64,000 nt of DNA from Actinomadura barringtoniae (GTDB lineage Bacteria; Actinomycetota; Actinomycetes; Streptosporangiales; Streptosporangiaceae). Of the stretch, positions 7,504 to 16,422 are shown piece after piece; position 1 is the stretch's first letter, and every line of letters starts with the position of its first letter. The stretch lies in contig NZ_JAGEOJ010000006.1 of the NCBI RefSeq assembly GCF_017573505.1, positions 124,001 to 188,000 on the forward strand. Direction: 5' to 3'. The notes under the pieces were generated by a model, which saw only the letters and a program-made list of their open reading frames with translations, was not told where the DNA came from and made no database searches. The translations under genes and the position numbers were made by a program.

Positions 7504-9359
7504 GGGCTCACCTCGGTGGTGTTCGGAAGCGGCATGTCGGCCATGGCGGAGTCGCCGAGGTAGGCCTCGATGACGGCGTGGTCGTGAGCGACCTCGGCGG
7601 GCGTTCCTTCGGCGATCACCTCGCCGCCGGCCAGGACGGTGACCCGCTCGCACAGCGACATCACCAGGCCCATGTTGTGCTCGATCAGAACGACGGTGAC
7701 GCCGCTGTCACGGATGGAGCGGACGATCTCCGAGAGCCTCCGGACCTCGTCGCCGTTCAGTCCCGCCGCCGGCTCGTCCAGTAGCAGCAGGCGCGGCTCC
7801 CCCGCCATCGCGCGGGCGATCTCGATGCGGCGCTGGATGCCGTACGGCAGCGAGCCGGGCAACGCTCCACCGAACTCGGCCAGCCCGAAGCGTTCGAGCA
7901 GCTCGTCGGCCTGCCGGTTGAGCCGGCGTTCTTGACGCAGGATCCCCACCGGCCACAGGACGTACTGCCAGATGGCGTAGGTCCGCGTCCGATCCAGCGC
8001 GACGAGCAGGTTGTCGCGTACGGTCAGCTCCCCGAACAGGCGAAGGTTCTGGAACGTGCGGGCCAGGCCGATCCGAGAGAGCCGGTAGGGGCGGCCCCCA
8101 GAAATGACTTGCCCGTCCATGAGAACCCGGCCACCCGAGGCCTTGTAGAAGCCGCTGATGACATTGAACAGGGTGGTCTTGCCGGAGCCGTTCGGCCCGA
8201 CCACCCCGCGGATCTCGCCGCGCTCGACGGTGAGGGAGACGGCCTTGAGCGCCTTCAAGCCCCGAAACTGCTTGGAGACCTCCTCCACGACCAGCATGGG
8301 AGGCAGCGTCTCGGTCTTGATCTCGTCGTCGGTCTCGGCGTCCGGCGGGGCGGGCTCGTACGGCTGGAAGGGGCGCAGCGTCGCGCGATCGGCGGAGGTG
8401 CCGCGCCGCCGGTCCACGACCGCCTTCGCCCTGGCCGGCACTCCCGCCAGCCCGGTGGGGGCGAAGACCACCATGAGCACGACCACGATGCCGAACCCCA
8501 GCTGGGCATAGGTGGGGTAGTCGACCAGCTGCTCGCGGATCAGCGTGAGCCCGACCGCTCCGACGATGCAGCCGACCAGGCTCTGCCGGCCGCCGATCAC
8601 GACCATGGCCAGCAGCAGGAACATGTTGGAGATGTTGAAGGTGTCCGGCGCCACGTAGCGGATGAGACCCGCGTACAGGACGCCCGCGATGCCGCCGAAC
8701 ACGCTCGACAGCATGAACGCGGTCATCCTCAGCAGCGGGATCTCCGCGCCGACGGCGCCCGCGGCCAGGGGGTCGTCCCGCATCGCCATCATCCGGCGCC
8801 CGAGCCCGGTCCGGACGACGAAGAGCCCGAACGCCAGCGCGATCGCGAAGACCACGACCTCCAGGTAGTAGTACAGGTATTCGCTGGACAGATCGATGCC
8901 GAACATGGGCGGAACGGGAATGGCCGAGATGCCCTCGGCGCCGCCCGCGATCTTGGCGTTGGTCGTCCAGTTGATGAACCCGAGCGCGATGCCCAGCGTG
9001 ACGATGCCGAGGTAGTGCGACTGCATGCGCAGCGCCGGAATTCCGACCAGCAGCCCGATCGCCGCGGCGGCCACCATCGCCAGCGCCGCGGCGGGCCAGA
9101 AGCCGAGGCCGCTGTGCGTGGTGAGGATCGCGGTCGCGTAGGCGCTCACGCCGAAGAACGCGACCTGGGCGAGGTTGATCTGACCGGCGATGCCCATGGC
9201 CAGGCCCATGCCGATCGCCAGCAGCGCGAACACCAGCGAGATGTTCACGACATGGATGGCATAGCCGCTGACCTGGTACGGCAGGATCCAGGCGACGACG
9301 ACGCAGACCGAGATCACCCCGAACCTGGGGACGCGAGGATTCCTGAGCAGAGCCCTCAT
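7500..9359 (-). CDS. livMG: Fused LivM permease and LivG ATPase of the ABC importer
   Basis: A single 619-residue frame. Residues 1-320 are the LivM permease, with eight or more hydrophobic segments and the family stretch GLAMGIAGQINLAQVAFFG. A charged linker (about 320-355) leads to a complete LivG ATPase: Walker A GPNGSGKTT near residue 386, signature LPYGIQRR and Walker B LLLLDEPAAGL. LivM and LivG are usually separate genes; fused forms are known in actinobacteria. The fusion fixes 1:1 stoichiometry on one side of the complex. The ATG at 9359 overlaps the livH stop by four bases. Confidence 0.95.
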   Translation of the reverse strand: MRALLRNPRVPRFGVISVCVVVAWILPYQVSGYAIHVVNISLVFALLAIGMGLAMGIAGQINLAQVAFFGVSAYATAILTTHSGLGFWPAAALAMVAAAAIGLLVGIPALRMQSHYLGIVTLGIALGFINWTTNAKIAGGAEGISAIPVPPMFGIDLSSEYLYYYLEVVVFAIALAFGLFVVRTGLGRRMMAMRDDPLAAGAVGAEIPLLRMTAFMLSSVFGGIAGVLYAGLIRYVAPDTFNISNMFLLLAMVVIGGRQSLVGCIVGAVGLTLIREQLVDYPTYAQLGFGIVVVLMVVFAPTGLAGVPARAKAVVDRRRGTSADRATLRPFQPYEPAPPDAETDDEIKTETLPPMLVVEEVSKQFRGLKALKAVSLTVERGEIRGVVGPNGSGKTTLFNVISGFYKASGGRVLMDGQVISGGRPYRLSRIGLARTFQNLRLFGELTVRDNLLVALDRTRTYAIWQYVLWPVGILRQERRLNRQADELLERFGLAEFGGALPGSLPYGIQRRIEIARAMAGEPRLLLLDEPAAGLNGDEVRRLSEIVRSIRDSGVTVVLIEHNMGLVMSLCERVTVLAGGEVIAEGTPAEVAHDHAVIEAYLGDSAMADMPLPNTTEVSP

Positions 9360-10225
9360 GCGCGGCTCACCGTCGTCTCACCGAAGATCCCGGTCGGCCG
9401 GATCATGATCGCCACGGTGAACACCAGGAAGACGACCAGCTCGGAGTAGCCCTGGAAGTGCCCCGCGGCGAACGAGTCCAGGACACCGATCGCGAAGCCG
9501 CCGACGATCGCGCCGGGAATGTTGCCGCAGCCGCCGAGCATGGCGGCCGCGAACCCCTTGATCCCGATCGCCCCGCCCATCGTCGGGTTCACGTACAGCA
9601 ACGGGCCGACGAGCCCGCCGGCAAGGGCGGCGAGCCCGGCGCCGATGGCGAACGCGATCGCGTTGCTGCGGCCGACGTGGATGCCGACGGCGGTCGCTGC
9701 CTCGTGATCCATGGCCACCGCCTGCATCGCCGCCCCCAGCTTGGTGCGCTGCAGGAAGCCCACCAGCAGGACGACGGCGACCGCCGCGATGAGCAGCACG
9801 ACCAGGTCGTAGGTGCGGACGCGCAGCCCGAAGAACTCCAGCGGGGCGCCGCCCACCGGAGAGCGGACCGCGCGTCCCGTCGCGCCCCAGATCAGGACGG
9901 CAACGGCCTGCAGCACCATCCCGAAGCCGATCGTGCCGATCAGCATCAGGGTGAAGTCCTTGTTCTCCAGTGGCCGCAGGACCCGCTCGATGAACAGGCC
10001 GATCAGGCCGGTCACCGCGATCGCCATGGCCATCGAGAGAGCGAACGGCAGCTTGGTCGACATGTAGAACGTCGACGCGGCGTACGCGCCGATCATGAGT
10101 ACGTCGGCGTGCGCGAAGTTGACCAGGCCCATGGTGCGGTAGACGAGGGAGAACCCCATCGCGACCAGGGCGTAGATCGCTCCGAGGCTCATCCCGCCGA
10201 TCAGTGTCTGTAGGAAGACCTGCAT
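9356..10225 (-). CDS. livH: Branched-chain amino acid-type ABC transporter permease LivH
   Basis: A 289-residue membrane protein with about eight transmembrane helices and the LivH signature near the N-terminus (LGAIYALVAMGFSLVYRTMG, VNFAHADVLMIGAY). It pairs with the LivM half of the next gene to form the membrane channel. It lies 42 bp downstream of the substrate-binding lipoprotein gene and overlaps livMG by four bases, so it belongs to the same transcript. Nothing unusual is seen in its length or sequence. Confidence 0.95.
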   Translation of the reverse strand: MQVFLQTLIGGMSLGAIYALVAMGFSLVYRTMGLVNFAHADVLMIGAYAASTFYMSTKLPFALSMAMAIAVTGLIGLFIERVLRPLENKDFTLMLIGTIGFGMVLQAVAVLIWGATGRAVRSPVGGAPLEFFGLRVRTYDLVVLLIAAVAVVLLVGFLQRTKLGAAMQAVAMDHEAATAVGIHVGRSNAIAFAIGAGLAALAGGLVGPLLYVNPTMGGAIGIKGFAAAMLGGCGNIPGAIVGGFAIGVLDSFAAGHFQGYSELVVFLVFTVAIMIRPTGIFGETTVSRA

Positions 10226-10267
10226 GTTCTCGGTGTCCTCCGTGCCCTCCGTGTGCTCCGGTCCGCC

Positions 10268-11437
10268 CTAGGCCTTGACGAGCTTTCCGCCCTTGACGAT
10301 CCCGATCGTGGTGGCCTTGATGCCGACGCCGGTCTCGTCGTAGGCGAAGTCGCCCAGCAGTCCCTGGTACTTCACGGCTCGGATGGCGTCGGCCAGTTTC
10401 TGGCCTGTGCCGACGTTGCTGTTCTTCAGCGCCGTGAGCATGATCTGGGCGCCGTCGTAGGCCTTGGCGCCGTGCAGCTCGGCTTCCTCTCCGTAGGCGG
10501 CCTTGTACGCGGCGGCGAACTTCTTGGACGCCTCGCTGATGTCGTTGCTGAGGTAGGGCGAGCTGACGATGGTGCCCTCGGCGTTCTTCACGCCCGCCGT
10601 GTCCCGGTACACCGGAGTGCCCTGCGGAGCGGCGCCGGCGAACGGCGCGGTGATGCCGAGGTCGCGGGCCTGCTTGACGATCAGACCGGACTCGACCTCC
10701 TCGGCGCCGAGGAAGACGACCTCCGGCGACCGCTGCCTGATCTTGGTCAGCTGCGCGCTGAAGTCCTTCTGGTCGGCGGTGACGACCTCGTCGGCGACCG
10801 GCTTGATGCCTCGCGAGGTCAGGGCCTTGAGGAAGGCGTCGTGCTCCCCCTTGCCGTAGGCGCCGTTGTTGCTGATCATCGCGATCTTCTTCAGCTTCTT
10901 GGTGTCGACGACGTACTTGGCGAGCGTCTCGTCGTAGGTCGTGCTGGTGGGGCCGTTCAGGAACAGGAACGGACTCTTCAGCGCCACCATCCCCGGCGAC
11001 TGCCCCGAGGCGATGTTGGGGATCTCGGCCTGCTTCAGCGACGGGGCCATCGCGATCGTGACCGCGCTCTCGGCGGTGCCGAGCATCGCGATGTAGTTCT
11101 GGCTGTCGATCTTGCGAGCGATGTTGGTGCCGACGGTCGGGTCGCCCTGGTCGTCGAAGACGTCGAGCTTCACGGTGCGGCCGTTGATCCCGCCGGCCTT
11201 GTTCCACTCGTCGATGGCCAGCTTGACGCCTTTGTGCTCCCACTTGCCGAGCGAGCTCAACTGCCCGCTCTGCGCGTCGACTAGAGCGATCTTGATCGGG
11301 CCGGATCCACCGGAGCCGGCGTCCTTCGACTTACCGGGGGCTCCGCAGGCGGCGCTGAGGCTTCCGGCCAGTGCCACGACGGTGACCGCGGCCGCGGCGG
11401 AGTGGCGGACTCTGGAAGTTGTGTGCATCGATGTCAC
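10268..11437 (-). CDS. livK: Substrate-binding lipoprotein of the Liv-type ABC importer
   Basis: A 389-residue periplasmic-binding-protein-like protein with a lipoprotein signal peptide ending in the lipobox LSAAC and a Gly/Ser-rich tether. The mature part is a type I Leu/Ile/Val-binding fold (PIKIALVDAQSGQLSSLG, WNKAGGINGRTVKL, AYDGAQIMLTAL). It captures the solute at the outer face of the membrane and delivers it to LivH/LivMG. It follows the cupin gene by 37 bp. The ligand is unknown; the operon context suggests an aliphatic or aromatic carboxylate or alcohol. Confidence 0.9.
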   Translation of the reverse strand: MTSMHTTSRVRHSAAAAVTVVALAGSLSAACGAPGKSKDAGSGGSGPIKIALVDAQSGQLSSLGKWEHKGVKLAIDEWNKAGGINGRTVKLDVFDDQGDPTVGTNIARKIDSQNYIAMLGTAESAVTIAMAPSLKQAEIPNIASGQSPGMVALKSPFLFLNGPTSTTYDETLAKYVVDTKKLKKIAMISNNGAYGKGEHDAFLKALTSRGIKPVADEVVTADQKDFSAQLTKIRQRSPEVVFLGAEEVESGLIVKQARDLGITAPFAGAAPQGTPVYRDTAGVKNAEGTIVSSPYLSNDISEASKKFAAAYKAAYGEEAELHGAKAYDGAQIMLTALKNSNVGTGQKLADAIRAVKYQGLLGDFAYDETGVGIKATTIGIVKGGKLVKA

Positions 11438-11474
11438 CTCGGGGGGTGGGGCGTCGGGGCGGCAAGGCGCAGGG

Positions 11475-11849
11475 CTACGTGCTGGGCAGCTCGCTGTGCG
11501 GGCCGTAGACGAAGACCAGCCACAGGGGCTCGCGCCCGGTGTTGACGTGCTGATGCTTGACGCCTTTGGGGATGAACATGAAGGTGTGCGCCTCGAACGC
11601 GGTGTGGTGGCCGTCCTCGTCCACCACCTCGCCCGACCCGCGCACGATGTAGTTGATCTCTTCGGAGTCGGGGTGGTCGTGCAGCGAGCTGGCCTCGCCT
11701 GGTTCGAAGATGGTGAGGCCGCCGACGAGGAACTCGCTGGTGTTCAGATCTTGATCGACGACCTTGAAGACCTTGCGGCGGTGGCCGGTGTCGTCGAGGC
11801 CGAGCCAGGTGGGTCGCGCCTGGGCGAACGGGTCGATCACGCGGATCAT
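11475..11849 (-). CDS. Small single-domain cupin protein
   Basis: A 124-residue cupin_2-type beta-barrel. The first motif is HDHPDSEEINYIVRGSGEV and the second is FIPKGVKHQHVN, giving His, His, Glu and His as likely metal ligands. The ATG at 11849 overlaps the stop of the thiamine-diphosphate enzyme in an ATGA, which rules out a longer upstream start. Such cupins can be isomerases, dioxygenases or sensors of small acids. Its place between the decarboxylase and the transporter points to the same pathway, but no reaction can be assigned. Confidence 0.85.
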   Translation of the reverse strand: MIRVIDPFAQARPTWLGLDDTGHRRKVFKVVDQDLNTSEFLVGGLTIFEPGEASSLHDHPDSEEINYIVRGSGEVVDEDGHHTAFEAHTFMFIPKGVKHQHVNTGREPLWLVFVYGPHSELPST

Positions 11850-13648
11850 CTCTGTACCTCCGCGGGGAATACACCCTGGTAGATGTCGGTGATGTTCCAG
11901 TGCCCGGGTGTCGGCACCGGCTCGTTGACCATGGGCACGTCCAGAACGGCGGGCCGCCGCCTGCGGACCGCCGACCGCAGTGCCGACAGCAGGGCCTCGG
12001 TCGTGGGAATGCCGTATCCGTCGGCTCCGCACGCCTCGGCGAACGCGGCGAAGTCCGGGCTGTAGGGGCGCCCGTCCGGGTCGCGGAACTCGCAGCCGTA
12101 CTCGGCGCCGAAGTTGGCCGCCTGCAGGTCAGCGATGGTCCCGTGGGCTCGGTTGTTCATCACCACGAAGATCACCGGAAGGCCCTGTTCGACGGCCATC
12201 GGGACGGCCGGGAGCTGGGCGCTCATCCCGCCGTCGCCCACGAGTGCGACGACGACCCGGTCCGGCTGCGCGACCTGGACCCCGACCGCGGCGGCTGGAC
12301 CAAAGCCCATGGTCGAGGCCCCTCCGGGGGTGATGAAGCGTCCTGTGGCGGGGAGCTCGTAGCACTGGGCCACGCCGTTCTTGTTCCAGCCGACGTCGGT
12401 GACCAGGATCGCGTCGTCCGGCAGCGCCTCCCGCAGGTCGGCCAGGATGCGCTCCGGCCGGAACGGGAGAGCGTCGCTCCGGCCTCGCTCGCGGCTGCCG
12501 GAGAAGAGAGCGGAACGGGCGCCGCGGATCCGTTCGCGCAAGGCCGGGCGGTTCACCGGATCGGGCCGTACGGCGCGCACCGCCTCGGCGATGGCCTGGA
12601 CCGCGTGCGTCACATCGGCGACGGCGCCGATCTCGACCGGGTAGTTGCGGCCGATCTCGGCCGCGTCGATGTCGATCTGGATGAGCCGCCCGGGTGAGCC
12701 CTCGCCATGACCGCCGAGGTTCCAGGTGTAGCGCGGGTCCCACGAGCTGGCGTCGGTCTCGGCGAACCTGGTCGCCAGAGCCAGCACGACGTCGGCGGTG
12801 CGGGTGTAGTCGTTAGTGGTCTCCAGCCCCCAGAACCCCGGCATGCCGAGCAGGAGAGGATGCGTGTCCGGCACGATCCCTTTCCCCATCAGCGAATGCA
12901 CGATGGGGACGTCAAGGTGCTCGGCGAGCGAGAGCAGGGCGTCGCGGCCCGGCCCCTCGCGCAGACCACCTCCGACGTAGATCAGGGGGCGTTCCGCCTC
13001 GGCGAGCAGGAGCGCGATCCGTTCGGCGGTCTCGGCGGGGAGCCCGGGCGCTGACACGATGGCCGGAAGCGGGTGATCGGCCGGCCGGACCGGCCGGGAG
13101 AACAGATCCATGGGAACGTCCAGCAGCACCGCCCCGGGTCGTCCGGACAGGGCCGTCCAGAAGGCGCGCTCGGTGAAGCGTCCGAGGTCCTCGGCCCGGT
13201 GCACGTGCCAGGCGCGCTTGACGAAGGGCCGGTAGATGGCGGTCTGGTCGGCGTCGGCGTGGAGATTGACCTCCTGGTGCGGATGCCTGCCGTGATAGTA
13301 GGAGGGCACGTCACCGGCGATCGCGATGAGCGGCACCGAGTCCAGGGCGGCCGTCGCCACGCCCGTGACGGCGTTCATCATCCCTGGACCGACGTGCAGC
13401 AGCAGGACTCCCGGACGGCCGGAGGCGCGGGCGTACCCGTCGGCGGCGTGCGCGGCCGCCTGTTCGTGCCTGGCGATGACGAACTCGATCGGGCTGCGGC
13501 TCAGCGCGTCCAGCAAGGCGATGTTGGTGTGACCGCAGGTTCCGAAGACGTATTCGACGCCGTAGCCTTCGAGCTGGCCGACCAGCGCTTCGGCCGCGGT
13601 CCTCGCTCCGGCCGCGGTCCTCGTCCCCGCGGGCGCGTCCACGGTCAT
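11846..13648 (-). CDS. Thiamine-diphosphate-dependent 2-oxoacid decarboxylase / acetolactate synthase-like enzyme
   Basis: A 600-residue protein with the three-domain order of the POX/benzoylformate decarboxylase/AHAS family. The N-terminal PYR domain carries the cofactor-activating Glu in ARHEQAAAHAADGYARASG, the middle domain is Rossmann-like, and the C-terminal PP domain has the GDGG...NN motif (VALVGDGG to VVMNN). It probably decarboxylates or condenses a 2-oxoacid to an aldehyde that the adjacent dehydrogenases process. It overlaps the alcohol dehydrogenase gene and the cupin gene by four bases each. True biosynthetic acetolactate synthase is less likely, as no regulatory subunit is adjacent. 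Confidence 0.85.
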   Translation of the reverse strand: MTVDAPAGTRTAAGARTAAEALVGQLEGYGVEYVFGTCGHTNIALLDALSRSPIEFVIARHEQAAAHAADGYARASGRPGVLLLHVGPGMMNAVTGVATAALDSVPLIAIAGDVPSYYHGRHPHQEVNLHADADQTAIYRPFVKRAWHVHRAEDLGRFTERAFWTALSGRPGAVLLDVPMDLFSRPVRPADHPLPAIVSAPGLPAETAERIALLLAEAERPLIYVGGGLREGPGRDALLSLAEHLDVPIVHSLMGKGIVPDTHPLLLGMPGFWGLETTNDYTRTADVVLALATRFAETDASSWDPRYTWNLGGHGEGSPGRLIQIDIDAAEIGRNYPVEIGAVADVTHAVQAIAEAVRAVRPDPVNRPALRERIRGARSALFSGSRERGRSDALPFRPERILADLREALPDDAILVTDVGWNKNGVAQCYELPATGRFITPGGASTMGFGPAAAVGVQVAQPDRVVVALVGDGGMSAQLPAVPMAVEQGLPVIFVVMNNRAHGTIADLQAANFGAEYGCEFRDPDGRPYSPDFAAFAEACGADGYGIPTTEALLSALRSAVRRRRPAVLDVPMVNEPVPTPGHWNITDIYQGVFPAEVQR

Positions 13649-14646
13649 CGGGCCATCTCCTCGTTTCGGGGCAGGCTGATCCAGGTCTTGCCGGCGATGT
13701 CGGCCGCCTGCGCGAACGCCTTGGGTGCCTGCGCCAGGTCGAAGCGCTCGCGCAGCACGCGGCCGGGCCGCAGATCGTGTTCGCCGAGCGTCGCGATCGT
13801 GTGCGCGAAGCCGGCGGGGTGGTCGTAAATGAGGCAGCCGCGCACGGTGAGGCGCCGCTGCACCAGCAAGAAGGTGGAAATGCCGGCCGGTCGGGTGCTC
13901 TGGCCTACGGCGATCAGCGTCCCGCCGGGGGCGGTGCGTTCCAGAGCATGCTCGAACGCCTCAGGCGCTCCCGAGGTCTCGATCACCGCCGGGAAGGTGG
14001 CGTCGGGCGGCAGGACGGCCGGGTCCTGCGCGCCCATCTGGAAGGCCAGCTCGCTGCGGCCCACGTGGGGGTCCACCACGAACGGCACTCCCCCCGCATG
14101 AAGGACGGCCAGCAGGACCAGCAGTCCCTGGGAACCGGCTCCCACCACCAGGCAGGTGTCTCCGGCGGTCAGGCCGCTCATGCGGACCGCGTTGAGAGCC
14201 ACGGTGAACGGCTCGACGCACACCACGTCGGTGACGTCCCATGTCTCGGGCACCGGCCAGGTGAAGCGGGCCGGGACGGCGACGCGTTCGGCGAGCAGTC
14301 CGGGTTCGGAGATGCCGACGGCTCTGCGGTTCCTGCATCCGGCCGTGACGCCGGAGCGGCAGAATCCGCAGGCAAGGCAGGGGTAGTTGGGCTCGACGAC
14401 CACGCGCTGTCCTGGGAAGCGGTGCGCGACGTCGTCGCCGGTGGCGACGATGACGCCGCAGGCCTCATGTCCGAGGACCCAGGGCAAGGCCGGAACCTCG
14501 CGATTGCCGGAGACGACCGCCAGGTCGGACCCGCACAGGCCGACGCCCTGGATGGTGACGATGACCTCGTCCGGCCCGCACGACGGCTCCGGCCAGTCGT
14601 CCATCACGGCGACGGTCCGCGGCGAGACGAGCGCGACGGCCCTCAC
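13645..14646 (-). CDS. Zinc-dependent medium-chain alcohol dehydrogenase
   Basis: A 333-residue MDR protein when started at the GTG (14646), which overlaps the aldehyde dehydrogenase stop in a GTGA; an ATG five codons upstream (14661) is the alternative. Catalytic zinc ligands are in GLCGSD and GHEACG, and structural zinc ligands are the four Cys of CLACGFCRSGVTAGC. The NAD(P) Rossmann motif is GAGSQG. It resembles threonine/sorbitol dehydrogenase-type enzymes. With the adjacent aldehyde dehydrogenase it could oxidise a primary alcohol to an acid in two steps, or act on the decarboxylase product. Confidence 0.9.
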   Translation of the reverse strand: MRAVALVSPRTVAVMDDWPEPSCGPDEVIVTIQGVGLCGSDLAVVSGNREVPALPWVLGHEACGVIVATGDDVAHRFPGQRVVVEPNYPCLACGFCRSGVTAGCRNRRAVGISEPGLLAERVAVPARFTWPVPETWDVTDVVCVEPFTVALNAVRMSGLTAGDTCLVVGAGSQGLLVLLAVLHAGGVPFVVDPHVGRSELAFQMGAQDPAVLPPDATFPAVIETSGAPEAFEHALERTAPGGTLIAVGQSTRPAGISTFLLVQRRLTVRGCLIYDHPAGFAHTIATLGEHDLRPGRVLRERFDLAQAPKAFAQAADIAGKTWISLPRNEEMAR

Positions 14647-16124
14647 CGGTGGTCGCCCCACAGGGAGGTGCCGCGCAGCATCATCGTCTTGATGACGGTG
14701 TAGTCGTCGATCATGCAGCGCGGCGATTCCCGTCCGAAGCCGGAGTCCTTGACGCCGCCGAACGGAACATGGTCGAGGCGGAAGTTCGAGGATCCGTTGA
14801 CGACCAGCCCTCCGACCTCGAGATCTCGCCAGGCGGTGATGATCCGGTCGAAGTCGCGGGTGAACAGTCCGGCCTGCAAGCCGTAGCGGCTCTGGTTACA
14901 GCATTCGATCACCTCGGGGAGGTCGTCGAACGGCATGACCGCGACCAACGCCCCGAAGACCTCTTCCACAACGACCGACGCGTCCGCGGGGGGCTCGGCC
15001 ACGACGGTCGGCATCGCGGTGGCGCCGTCCCTGCGCCCGCCGAGTACGACGCGGGCCCCGGCCGCGGCCGCCTCCGAGCTCCAGCGCACCACTCGTTCGG
15101 CCGCGTCCTCGTCGACCATCGAGCCGACGTCGGTGTGCGGGTCGAGCGGGTCGCCGACGGTCAATGACGCGACCTCGTCGGTGAACAGCTCCAGGAACCG
15201 GGCGTATCGCGACCGCTGGACGTACACCCGCTGCACCGAGATGCAGCTCTGGCCGGAGTTGCTGTATCCGGTGCGCGCGCAGACACGGGCGGCCTCTGCG
15301 ATGTCGGCGTCCTCGCACACGATCGTCGCGGCGTTGCCGCCGAGCTCCAGTACCAGGCGCTTGGCCCCGGCGGCTCTGGCGACCGCCGCGCCCGTGGCGG
15401 CGCTACCGGTGAAGCTGATGACGTCCACCTCGTCCGCGGCGCACAGGGCGGCGCCGACGGCGCCGTCCCCGTGCAGGAGCTGGACCGCCTCGTAGGGCAT
15501 CCCCGCGTCGATCAGCAGCGCCACGATGGCGGTCGAGATCGCGGGGGCCTGGGGCGGCGCCTTCACGATCGTGGTGTTGCCTGCGGCAAACGACGCGCCC
15601 AGCTTGTGCGCGAGCAGGTTGGCCGGCGCGTTGAAGGGCGTGATGGCCAGCGCCACCCCCGCCGGAGCCCGGTAGGTGAACGCGGTGTTGCCGACGCCGC
15701 GGCCCCAGCCGGCGATCGGAAGGGTGTCGCCTCCGATCTGCCGTGCCTCGGCGGCGCACACGGCGAACGTGTCGGCCACGCGATCGATCTCACCGCCGCC
15801 GTCCTTGATCGGCTTGCCCAGCTCAAGGGCGAGGAGCCGGGCCAGGTCCTCGCGGTTCTCCGAGGCGGTGAGGGACGCCCGCTCCAGCACGTCCGCACGG
15901 GCCGCCGGTGCGAGCCGTGCCATCTGCCGCGCGGAGGCTCGCGCATAGGCCCGGGCAGCGTCGATCTCCGCGGCTCCCGCAACCGGTGCCTGGCTGACCA
16001 GCTTCCTCTTGTACGGTCCGATCCGTCCGCTCTGCGGACCTTCCGTTCCCCATTCGCCGCCGACCAGCGCGGCAGCTTGCACGGGCTCATCCTTGGATGC
16101 AGCAGCGAGTACCGCTTCTAGCAT
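14643..16124 (-). CDS. NAD(P)-dependent aldehyde dehydrogenase
   Basis: A 493-residue ALDH superfamily enzyme. The substrate-binding segment TPFNAPANL, the general base Glu in LELGGNA near residue 260 and the nucleophilic Cys in SNSGQSCIS near residue 290 are present, as is the C-terminal FGGVKDSGFGRE. It oxidises an aldehyde to the acid (or acyl-CoA) and is the first gene of the eight-gene minus-strand operon. A TTGACT -35 and GGTCC-type boxes lie in the 298-bp region shared with the divergent IclR gene, which is therefore its likely regulator. Confidence 0.95.
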   Translation of the reverse strand: MLEAVLAAASKDEPVQAAALVGGEWGTEGPQSGRIGPYKRKLVSQAPVAGAAEIDAARAYARASARQMARLAPAARADVLERASLTASENREDLARLLALELGKPIKDGGGEIDRVADTFAVCAAEARQIGGDTLPIAGWGRGVGNTAFTYRAPAGVALAITPFNAPANLLAHKLGASFAAGNTTIVKAPPQAPAISTAIVALLIDAGMPYEAVQLLHGDGAVGAALCAADEVDVISFTGSAATGAAVARAAGAKRLVLELGGNAATIVCEDADIAEAARVCARTGYSNSGQSCISVQRVYVQRSRYARFLELFTDEVASLTVGDPLDPHTDVGSMVDEDAAERVVRWSSEAAAAGARVVLGGRRDGATAMPTVVAEPPADASVVVEEVFGALVAVMPFDDLPEVIECCNQSRYGLQAGLFTRDFDRIITAWRDLEVGGLVVNGSSNFRLDHVPFGGVKDSGFGRESPRCMIDDYTVIKTMMLRGTSLWGDHR

Positions 16125-16137
16125 CGAACCCTCCGAA

Positions 16138-16190
16138 CCGTTAAGTGGACCTCATGTCCCATCGTGCGGACTTCGAGTCAACGTACGGGC
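16138..16190. promoter_or_regulatory. Promoter and operator module of the aldehyde dehydrogenase/liv operon
   Basis: On the minus strand, TTGACT (16181-16176) can be a -35 box with a weak ACATGA -10 (16157-16152) 18 bp later. GGTCCACTTAACGG (16151-16138), similar to the GGTCC boxes at 5668 and 16339, would cover the transcription start. The 26-bp stretch 16165-16190 recurs imperfectly as a direct repeat at 16357-16381 on the IclR side. Confidence 0.45.
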
Positions 16191-16338
16191 CATCCAGACG
16201 GCTGACAAGGGGCGGCCGCCCGGAAGTTCCGCCCCGTTCCTAATGTTCGAACCAGTGAGTTAGTTATAAGTGAGCCAGCCCACAAGGGGAAGGGGGAGGT
16301 GAGTCTTCTCCGAAAGCGAGCGAGCTAGACCGGCTGAC

Positions 16339-16381
16339 GGTCCACCTAGACCACCATGCGGACTCCGTGTAACGTACGGGC
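16339..16381. promoter_or_regulatory. Operator module before the IclR gene
   Basis: GGTCC-ACCTA-GACC-like dyad (16339-16352) followed by TGCGGACTCCGTGT and AACGTACGGGC (16357-16381). The second part repeats 16165-16190 with two substitutions and a one-base gap. Two copies flanking a divergent promoter fit autoregulation by the IclR protein plus control of the operon. Confidence 0.45.
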
Positions 16382-16422
16382 GTCAGCAGCCACCAGGCGG
16401 AGATCGGGGAGACGGCGGACCA

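Noticed and set aside
7932-9449. 505-codon plus-strand open frame opposite livMG
   Set aside because: Rich in His, Asp, Gln and Arg with no domain. It is complementary to conserved transporter motifs.
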